Below the pieces are notes generated by a model. That model was not told the origin of the DNA. It worked only from the letters and a program-made list of their open reading frames with translations, and did no database searches. Below, in pieces: positions 1 to 4,819 of a stretch of 9,968 bases of DNA; the stretch's first letter is position 1; each line of letters begins with the position of its first letter. The stretch comes from Hyphomicrobiales bacterium. GTDB taxonomy: Bacteria > Pseudomonadota > Alphaproteobacteria > Rhizobiales > Kaistiaceae. The stretch lies in assembly GCA_017305815.1 (NCBI GenBank), contig JAFKJZ010000401.1:1-9968 (forward strand), written 5' to 3'. A program made the translations under genes and the position numbers.

Positions 1-1386
1 CAGGATCGCCTTGCCCTGATCGCGCAGCGCGACAAGGCGCTTGTGGATGAACTCGATGGCGCCGATGTCGACGCCGCGCGTCGGCTGGCCGACCAGCAGG
101 CAGGCCGGATCGCGCTCGATCTCGCGCGCCAGCACGATCTTCTGCTGGTTGCCGCCGGAGAAATTCGCCGTCTTCAGGCGCGGATCGGCCGGGCGGATGT
201 CGTATTTCTCGATCTTCTCGACCGCATCCTTGCGGATCGCGTCGATGTCGAGGAACGGTCCCTTCAGATATTTCGGATCGTCCTGATAGCCGAGGATCGA
301 GTTTTCCTTCTCCTCGAAGGCGAGCACCAGACCCATGTGGTGCCGGTCCTCCGGCACATGGGCGAGGCCCTTCTTGCGCAATTGCGCCGGGTCGACATGC
401 TCGACCGGCTCGCCGTTCAGGAGGATGCGGCCGGACGACGGCTTGCGGATGCCGGCGATCGCCTCGAGCAGCTCCGACTGGCCGTTGCCGGCGACGCCGG
501 CGATGCCGACGATCTCGCCGGCGCGCACCTCGAACGAGACATTGTCGACCATGGTGACGCCGCGACCGTCCTTGACGGTCAGGTTCTCGACCGCGAGCAC
601 GACCGGGCCGGGCTTCGCCTCGCTCTTCTCGACGCGCAGCAGCACGCGGCGGCCGACCATCAGCTCGGCCAGCTCCGGCATGGTGGTTTCGGCGGTCTTG
701 CGGGTCGCGACCATCTCGCCGCGCCGCATGACCGAGACGGTGTCGGTGATCGCCATGATCTCGCGCAGCTTGTGCGTGATCAGGATGACGGTTTTGCCTT
801 GCGCCTTCAGCTGCGCCAGCATCTTGAACAGGTGATCAGCCTCGGCCGGGGTCAGCACGCCGGTCGGTTCGTCGAGGATCAGCACCTCGGCGCCGCGATA
901 GAGCGCCTTCAGGATCTCGACCCGCTGCTGCTTGCCGACGGGGAGTTCCTCGATGATCGCGTCCGGGTCGACGTCGAGCCCGTATTCGCGCTCGATCTGC
1001 TGCAGCGCTTTGCGCACGGCGGTCTCGCCGCCCTTCAGCAGCGCGCCGCCCTCGACGCCGAGCATGACGTTTTCGAGGACGGAGAAATTCTCGACCAGCA
1101 TGAAGTGCTGGTGGACCATGCCGATGCCGGCCCGGATCGCGGTCTGGCTGTCGGTGATGCGGATCTCCTTGCCATCGACCAGGATCTGGCCGCTGTCGGC
1201 ATGGTAGAAGCCGTAGAGGATCGACATCAGCGTCGACTTGCCGGCGCCGTTCTCACCGATGATGCCGTGGATCGAGCCCTTGGCGACGGAGAGATGGATG
1301 TTCTTGTTGGCGTGGACCGGCCCGAAGCGCTTGTCGATGCCGACAAGCTCGATGGCGGGCGTTGCATCCAGGGTCGAAGCTGTCAT
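1..1386 (-). CDS. Sugar/nucleoside-type ABC transporter ATP-binding protein (double cassette), 3' end cut by window edge
   Basis: This is the energy-coupling ATPase of a BMP-family (purine nucleoside or related) importer; it acts on the inner face of the cytoplasmic membrane. The 462 visible codons hold two ABC cassettes in tandem. Cassette 1 has Walker [10 protein letters not shown] (about residues 44-52), a degenerate signature LPVGKQQR (148-155), Walker [13 protein letters not shown] (169-180) and switch His in ITHKL. Cassette 2 has a degenerate Walker [10 protein letters not shown] (297-305), signature FSGGNQQK (409-416) and [11 protein letters not shown], in which Gln replaces the catalytic Glu. 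A second cassette of this kind is normal for the YufO/RbsA-like family, so one ATP site is probably inactive by design. Family members have about 510-520 residues, so some 50-60 C-terminal residues lie beyond base 1. The ATG at 1386 is chosen because the N-terminus fits the family; the ribosome binding site is only a weak GGGG. It lies downstream of the binding-protein gene on the same strand. The substrate is inferred from the neighbour. Confidence 0.95.
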   Translation of the reverse strand, partial: MTASTLDATPAIELVGIDKRFGPVHANKNIHLSVAKGSIHGIIGENGAGKSTLMSILYGFYHADSGQILVDGKEIRITDSQTAIRAGIGMVHQHFMLVENFSVLENVMLGVEGGALLKGGETAVRKALQQIEREYGLDVDPDAIIEELPVGKQQRVEILKALYRGAEVLILDEPTGVLTPAEADHLFKMLAQLKAQGKTVILITHKLREIMAITDTVSVMRRGEMVATRKTAETTMPELAELMVGRRVLLRVEKSEAKPGPVVLAVENLTVKDGRGVTMVDNVSFEVRAGEIVGIAGVAGNGQSELLEAIAGIRKPSSGRILLNGEPVEHVDPAQLRKKGLAHVPEDRHHMGLVLAFEEKENSILGYQDDPKYLKGPFLDIDAIRKDAVEKIEKYDIRPADPRLKTANFSGGNQQKIVLAREIERDPACLLVGQPTRGVDIGAIEFIHKRLVALRDQGKAIL

Positions 1387-1407
1387 TCAGGGGCCCCGAA
1401 ACGGCTG

Positions 1408-1425
1408 CGCCTTCGCGCGAAGGCG
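1408..1425. repeat. Perfect 18-bp palindrome upstream of the ABC ATPase gene
   Basis: The sequence cgccttcgcgcgaaggcg reads identically on both strands and ends 22 bases before the ATPase start codon. As RNA it could fold into a hairpin close to the ribosome binding region; as DNA it could be a two-fold symmetric protein site. Its half cgccttcgcg also occurs in the REP-like repeat copy at 4404-4431, so it may be a relic of that repeat family. No function is established. Confidence 0.5.
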
Positions 1426-1577
1426 GCCGAACCAATCATCGCCGTGACCGGATCCGGGGCCGGACCTCCGTACCCGGCGCGGAGCCGCTGCTCCACCGGG
1501 ATGCCCCTTGTCCGGCGTCGCCGCCGCCCTCAATGCCGAGAGGAACGACCGCGCTTCCGGCCGCATGGATCGAAGAG

Positions 1578-1607
1578 CCGCGACGCCGGATAGCTCCGGC
1601 ATCGCGG
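1578..1607 (-). promoter_or_regulatory. Strong intercistronic hairpin after the binding-protein gene (attenuator or mRNA stabiliser)
   Basis: On the minus strand, 25 bases after the binding-protein stop codon, two 13-base arms (CCGCGATGCCGGA and TCCGGCGTCGCGG) pair around a GCTA loop; the only non-Watson-Crick pair is one T-G wobble. It is followed by CTCTTCG rather than a run of T, so a complete intrinsic terminator is unlikely. Stable hairpins placed after the binding-protein gene of ABC operons commonly protect the upstream message and lower expression of the membrane and ATPase genes; that role is inferred here from position. Confidence 0.6.
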
Positions 1608-1632
1608 CCTTTGTCTCAGGAGAGGCGCGGGC

Positions 1633-2625
1633 TTAGCCCGGGCACTTCTCGTCGGTCATGTAGTTGTGCACCTTGACGGCGCCCGAGATGATGTCGGCCT
1701 TGGCCTTCTCGACGGCGGCCTTCATGTCGTCGGTGACGGGCGGCTTGTTGTTGTCGTCAAAGGCCCAGTCCACGCCGCCTTCCTTCAGGCCGAGCTGCTG
1801 GGTGCCGGCGGTGAACTTGCCGTCCTTGACGTCGGCATAGGCGTTGTGCACGGCGACGTCGACGCGCTTGACCATCGAGGTCAGGATCTTGCCGGGATGC
1901 AGGTGGTTCTGGTTGGAATCGACGCCGATGCCGAGCTTGCCCGCGTCGACGGCCGTCTGCAGCACGCCGAGGCCGGTCGCGCCGGCAGCGGCGTAGATCA
2001 CGTCCGCACCCTGGTCGATCTGCGACTTGGCGAGTTCACCGCCGCGAACCGGGTCGTTCCAGGCGGCGCCCGTGGTGCCGGTCATGTTCTGGAACACTTC
2101 GGTCGCGCCGGCCGCCTTGGCGCCCTGGACGTAGCCGCAGCCGAACTTGCGGATCAGCGGGATATCCATGCCGCCGACGAAGCCGACCTTCTTCGATTCC
2201 GACTTCAGGCCGGCGAGCACGCCGACGAGATAGGATCCCTCGTCCTCGGCGAAGACAACCGAACGAACGTTCGGCGCGTCGACGACGGAGTCGACCAGCA
2301 CGAACTGGGTATCCGGGAATTCCTTCGAGACCTTGGCGATGGCGTCGGTCCAGGCGAAGGAGAGCGCCACGACCGGGTTGTAGCCGCGCTTGGCGAAATT
2401 GCGGATCGCCTGCTCGCCCTGGGTGTCGTTCTGCGGCTCGAAATCCTTGTAGTCGATGCCGGTCTCTGCCTTGAACTTCTCCGAGCCGTTGTAGCCGGCT
2501 TCGTTGAAGGACTTATCGAACTTGCCGCCGGTGCCATAGACGATGGCCGGCTTGACGTCAGCCGCCCAGGCCGCGCCCGTGGCCATGAGCGCAACGACGG
2601 CCGCCCCGATGAACTTACGGATCAT
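1633..2625 (-). CDS. BMP-family ABC transporter substrate-binding protein (PnrA/TmpC-like)
   Basis: This is the periplasmic binding protein of a BMP-family importer; characterised members of the family bind purine nucleosides. It has 330 residues. The N-terminus is a classic Sec signal peptide: MIRK, a hydrophobic stretch FIGAAVVALMATGAA, then cleavage expected after AWA (about residue 21). No lipobox Cys is present, so it is a soluble periplasmic protein and not a lipoprotein like TmpC. Family landmarks are DKSFN (37-41), FAEDEGSYLVGVLAG (125-139), GGMDIPLIRKFGCGY (151-165) and GIGVDSNQN (232-240), which corresponds to the conserved GvDsDQ ligand-site strand. The start at 2625 is well supported by AAGAGGAGAGAGC, a strong ribosome binding site 8 or so bases upstream. 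The gene is first in its operon, followed by a hairpin and the ATPase gene. The exact ligand cannot be read from the sequence; nucleosides are the best guess. Confidence 0.95.
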   Translation of the reverse strand: MIRKFIGAAVVALMATGAAWAADVKPAIVYGTGGKFDKSFNEAGYNGSEKFKAETGIDYKDFEPQNDTQGEQAIRNFAKRGYNPVVALSFAWTDAIAKVSKEFPDTQFVLVDSVVDAPNVRSVVFAEDEGSYLVGVLAGLKSESKKVGFVGGMDIPLIRKFGCGYVQGAKAAGATEVFQNMTGTTGAAWNDPVRGGELAKSQIDQGADVIYAAAGATGLGVLQTAVDAGKLGIGVDSNQNHLHPGKILTSMVKRVDVAVHNAYADVKDGKFTAGTQQLGLKEGGVDWAFDDNNKPPVTDDMKAAVEKAKADIISGAVKVHNYMTDEKCPG

Positions 2626-2655
2626 GATGCTAGCTCTCTCCTCTTGAAGCCAATT

Positions 2656-2679
2656 CGACCGGCGTTTCCCGCCCGGCCG
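2656..2679 (-). promoter_or_regulatory. Leader hairpin just upstream of the binding-protein ribosome binding site
   Basis: On the minus strand CGGCCGGGCG and CGCCGGTCG pair around a GGAAA loop, giving nine pairs with one bulged G and one G-T wobble. It ends roughly 15-20 bases upstream of the Shine-Dalgarno sequence of the binding-protein gene. The stem is clear; a regulatory role is only suggested by its place in a leader of up to about 190 bases. I do not recognise a known riboswitch class. Confidence 0.35.
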
Positions 2680-2692
2680 AGAGTTCCCCTGA

Positions 2693-2710
2693 CGCCGCGG
2701 CCAAGCGGCG
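2693..2710 (-). promoter_or_regulatory. Second small hairpin in the binding-protein leader
   Basis: CGCCGC and GCGGCG pair around a six-base loop (TTGGCC on the minus strand). It is separated by 13 bases from the hairpin at 2656-2679, so the leader would carry two consecutive stems before the ribosome binding site. A six-pair GC stem can arise by chance in DNA this GC-rich, so confidence is low. Confidence 0.25.
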
Positions 2711-2811
2711 GTTCCTTTTTCTATTTCGCACGGGGACCGGCAAATTTCATGCGCTTTCTTTATTCAGGCCCCGTCGATCCGCCACCCCTGCAAACGAGAC
2801 GGATCCTGACT

Positions 2812-2845
2812 CTCAGATTATGCGGCGACATTTTTTTATACAACT
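2812..2845. promoter_or_regulatory. AT-rich island, probable divergent promoter region for the BMP gene and mgsA
   Basis: This is the most AT-rich stretch in the window and lies between two divergent genes. On the minus strand TTGTAT (2838-2843) and CATAAT (2817-2822) form a sigma-70-like pair with a rather short 15-base spacer; the binding-protein leader would be close to 190 bases. On the plus strand TATACA (2837-2842) is a fair -10 element about 28 bases before the mgsA start, but no convincing -35 is present. The two sets overlap, so the two transcripts could compete. The elements are read by eye and not experimentally supported. Confidence 0.4.
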
Positions 2846-2869
2846 GATCAAAGAAACGCCGACCCGCGG

Positions 2870-3304
2870 ATGCCCCAATCAAATTGTCGCCCTGCCTCAC
2901 TTTCGGCTTTTCCTATCCGCCCGGCCCTGGCGCTGGTTGCCCACGACAAGAAGAAGGACGATCTCGTCGCCTTCGCCGTCTCGCACCAGAACAAGCTTGC
3001 CGAATTCGATCTTTACGCCACCGGCACCACCGGCAGCCGCATCCTCGCCGCCGCGCCCGACCTGCCGGTGACACGGCTGAAGAGCGGGCCGCTCGGCGGC
3101 GACCAGCAGATCGGCGCCCTGATCGCCGAAGGCCGCGTCAAGGGCCTGATCTTCTTCGTCGATCCCCTGACGCCGATGCCGCATGACGTTGACGTCAAGG
3201 CGCTGATGCGGCTTGGTGCGCTCTACGACATCCCGATGGCCCTGAACCGGGCCACGGCCGACCTTCTGATCGCCCACCCCGACGCCTTTCTGCAGACCAC
3301 CTGA
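2870..3304 (+). CDS. mgsA: Methylglyoxal synthase
   Basis: The enzyme converts dihydroxyacetone phosphate to methylglyoxal and phosphate, a cytosolic bypass of lower glycolysis used when sugar phosphates accumulate. The 144-residue product aligns throughout with E. coli MgsA (152 residues): ALVAHD (21-26) with the phosphate-region His and Asp, ATGTTGS (50-56) and [14 protein letters not shown] (72-85) with the catalytic Asp at 78, then [18 protein letters not shown] (95-112) with the active-site His at 105, and NRATAD (126-131). All key residues are present, so the gene looks functional. The ATG at 2870 has no obvious ribosome binding site, but no alternative start lies between it and the conserved core. 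Directly after its TGA, in the same reading frame, comes the glucokinase remnant. mgsA next to glk is a familiar arrangement in rhizobia, so both genes probably once shared a transcript. Confidence 0.95.
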   Translation: MPQSNCRPASLSAFPIRPALALVAHDKKKDDLVAFAVSHQNKLAEFDLYATGTTGSRILAAAPDLPVTRLKSGPLGGDQQIGALIAEGRVKGLIFFVDPLTPMPHDVDVKALMRLGALYDIPMALNRATADLLIAHPDAFLQTT

Positions 3305-3349
3305 CGCCTGCCTCGACCTCTCCTGCGACCGCTCAGCCCAGACCACGGC

Positions 3350-4233
3350 ACCCTGACCACGCCAACACAGATCCGCGACTTCGTTCAGTTCCCGCCGGAC
3401 GTGACGCCGCATTCGGCCGTGCTGGCGCTGGCCGGGCCGATCCAGGGCGACCGCGTGCCGCTGACCAATTGCCACTGGGTAGTGGAGCCGAAGCGCATGA
3501 TCGCCCGCTTCGGCATCGACGAGGTGATCCTGCTCAACGATTTCGAGGCGCTGTCGCTGTCGCTGCCGGCGCTCGCCGGCGACGACCTGGTGTCGATCGG
3601 CAGCGGCGCGCCGCTCGCCAATGCCGCCCAGGTGGTGGTCGGCCCCGGCACGGGCCTCGGCGCCGCGGCGCTGATCCACGCCAACGGCGCCTGGCTGCCG
3701 GTCCCCGGCGAAGGCGGACATATCGACCTCGCCCCGGTGAGCGCGCGCGACTTCGCGATCTGGCCGCATATCGAGCGGCCGCACCAGCAGACCGATCCGT
3801 TCGCCCGCATCGAGGGCGAGACGCTGCTTTGCGGCAGCGGCCTGCTACGCCTCTACCGCGCCGTCGCCTCCGCCAATGGCGTGGCGCCGCGCTTCGACGA
3901 TCCCTCCGGCATCACCGCGGCGGCGATCGAGCGCTCCGACGCCGTGGCCGAGGAGGCGCTCGAGCTCTTCTGCGTGCATCTCGGCCGGCTCGCCGGCAAT
4001 CTGGCGCTGGTCTTCATGGCGCGCGGCGGCGTGTTCCTCGCCGGCGGCATCGCCGCCAAGATCGCGCCCTTTCTAACCGAGAGCGGATTTCGCGAGGCCT
4101 TCATCGACAAGGTTCCGCATGGCGCGCTGATGGACTCGTCCATCCCGAACCGGCGCTGGCCGGCATCACCGCCTATGCCCGCCACCCCGACCTGTTCGGC
4201 GTCGTCACCGAAGGCCGCCGCTGGCACAAATAG
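3350..4233 (+). pseudogene. glk: Glucokinase (Glk family) pseudogene: 5' truncated and frameshifted near the 3' end
   Basis: Intact Glk phosphorylates glucose to glucose 6-phosphate with ATP. The remnant keeps SAVLALAGPIQGDRVPLTNC, LLNDFEA with the catalytic Asp, VVVGPGTGLGAAAL, PGEGGHIDLAP, the Glu of GETLLCGSGL and FMARGGVFLAGGIAAKI, all in frame from about 3350 to 4128. Two lesions are visible. First, the start codon and roughly the first 40 residues, including the ATP-phosphate loop normally read as GDIGGTN, are absent; only PTQIRDFVQFPPDVTPH precedes the core, right behind mgsA. Second, after PHGALM the frame breaks, and the true C-terminus HPEPALAGITAYARHPDLFG to EGRRWHK continues in another frame up to the TAG at 4231-4233. 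A GTG at 3401 could start a shorter protein, but it has no ribosome binding site and would still lack the ATP loop. Enzyme activity is therefore very unlikely. A sequencing error could explain the frameshift but not the 5' loss. Confidence 0.88.
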
Positions 4234-4261
4234 GCGGCAACCGGCGAAGCCCCTCACCCAA

Positions 4262-4285
4262 CCCTCTCCCGCAAGCGGGCGAGGG
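4262..4285 (+). terminator. Terminator-like hairpin downstream of the glk remnant
   Basis: ccctctcccgc and gcgggcgaggg pair with one mismatch around a tight CAAG turn, followed by cttttgg. It starts 29 bases after the glk stop codon and could end the mgsA-glk transcript, though the T run is short. Very similar ccctctcccgcaagcggg sequences are scattered between genes in many proteobacteria, so it may equally be a dispersed repeat acting as a terminator. Confidence 0.5.
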
Positions 4286-4320
4286 CTTTTGGCCGCCTCA
4301 GGCGGAGAGCACCCGGACTC

Positions 4321-4348
4321 CGTCATCCTCGCGAAGGCGAGGATCCAT
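4321..4348 (-). repeat. REP-like palindromic repeat, copy A (reverse orientation)
   Basis: This is a 28-base unit with an eight-pair stem (ATCCTCGC / GCGAGGAT) and a GAAG loop, flanked by cgtc and ccat. It is the inverted counterpart of copy B, 55 bases away. Relative to copies B, C and D the middle of the stem differs but stays fully paired. An outer inverted repeat, ctcaggcgg (4297-4305) with ccgcctgag (4350-4358), surrounds it and could extend the fold. Confidence 0.75.
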
Positions 4349-4403
4349 GCCGCCTGAGCCCAGGGAAGCCCGAACCGTTCTCTTGCGACGACAACCCGGA
4401 TGA

Positions 4404-4431
4404 ATGGATCCCCGCCTTCGCGGGGATGACG
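4404..4431 (+). repeat. REP-like palindromic repeat, copy B (forward orientation)
   Basis: The stem is ATCCCCGC / GCGGGGAT with a CTTC loop, preceded by atgg and followed by gacg. Similarity to copy C continues beyond the unit, with cgagcgtgggac here against cgagggtgggac there, so the repeat proper is about 40 bases long with a non-palindromic tail. Copies A and B form an inverted pair between the glk remnant and the DUF2442 gene. Confidence 0.75.
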
Positions 4432-4483
4432 CGAGCGTGGGACAGTGTCCTGCGCCCATCGGGAAGGTCTCCCGCGAAAAGCC

Positions 4484-4711
4484 TCAGCTGATGCGCAGCA
4501 GGCTCGCGATCTCGATGTCCTCACCGAGGTCCGGCCAGTGGATCGCCTCGCCGCGACCGGTCAATCGCCAATTCTCGCGCTCGGCGCGGGTGGCGCCGAC
4601 GAGGCGGGGAAACCAGTCGATCGGGGTCGCCAGTTCGCGGCCATCGGCGAGGCTGACCAAGAGCGCATCCCTGGTGACGGCCGCATCGATGGCGACGGGA
4701 TCAATCTTCAT
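4484..4711 (-). CDS. DUF2442 domain protein
   Basis: This is a 75-residue protein matching the small DUF2442 family over its full length: ALLVSLADGRELATPIDWFP, then RLVGATRAERENWRLTGRGE, then AIHWPDLGEDIEIASLL. The molecular function of the family is not established. Many members lie beside a DUF4160 gene in a two-gene unit that is sometimes discussed as toxin-antitoxin-like; no such partner fits into the 99 bases between this start and the hrpB stop, nor in the 250 bases downstream. The ATG at 4711 is chosen over one 54 bases upstream because AAAGGAACGACC supplies a good ribosome binding site and the family begins here. It lies downstream of hrpB on the same strand and may share its transcript. 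Confidence 0.85.
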   Translation of the reverse strand: MKIDPVAIDAAVTRDALLVSLADGRELATPIDWFPRLVGATRAERENWRLTGRGEAIHWPDLGEDIEIASLLRIS

Positions 4712-4804
4712 GGTCGTTCCTTTCCACGGCGGCCGGGATGATTCGGATCTGTCCAGCATGCCCACAGCAGCATGGCGATTCCGAGTCCCTCAACGCGCCC
4801 TGTT

Positions 4805-4819
4805 GGGACGTCACGTCCC
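4805..4819. repeat. Palindrome centred on the hrpB stop codon
   Basis: gggacg and cgtccc flank the TCA that is the hrpB TGA on the minus strand, giving a six-pair stem with a three-base loop. It could affect termination or 3' message stability between hrpB and the DUF2442 gene, but there is no T run and the stem is short. Chance is possible in GC-rich DNA. Confidence 0.4.

Noticed and set aside
43..1593. Long plus-strand reading frame opposite the ABC ATPase gene
   Set aside because: Its composition is rich in Asp, Arg, Leu and Ala without domains, typical of the antisense of a high-GC gene; the minus strand carries clear ABC motifs throughout.
1387..1602. 71-codon minus-strand reading frame whose TGA directly abuts the ABC ATPase start codon
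   Set aside because: The sequence has no recognisable family or ribosome binding site, is rich in Arg, Ala and Pro as expected of chance GC-rich frames, and runs through the intercistronic hairpin. The abutting stop is probably coincidence.
2723..2745. Imperfect inverted repeat atttcgc ... gcaaat as a possible operator for the BMP operon
   Set aside because: The arms do not match exactly, and no known regulator site is recognised; too weak to annotate.
4321..4431. CRISPR array suggested by the repeats between glk and DUF2442
   Set aside because: There are only two copies, in opposite orientation and with different stem sequences, and there are no cas genes; this is an inverted REP-like pair.
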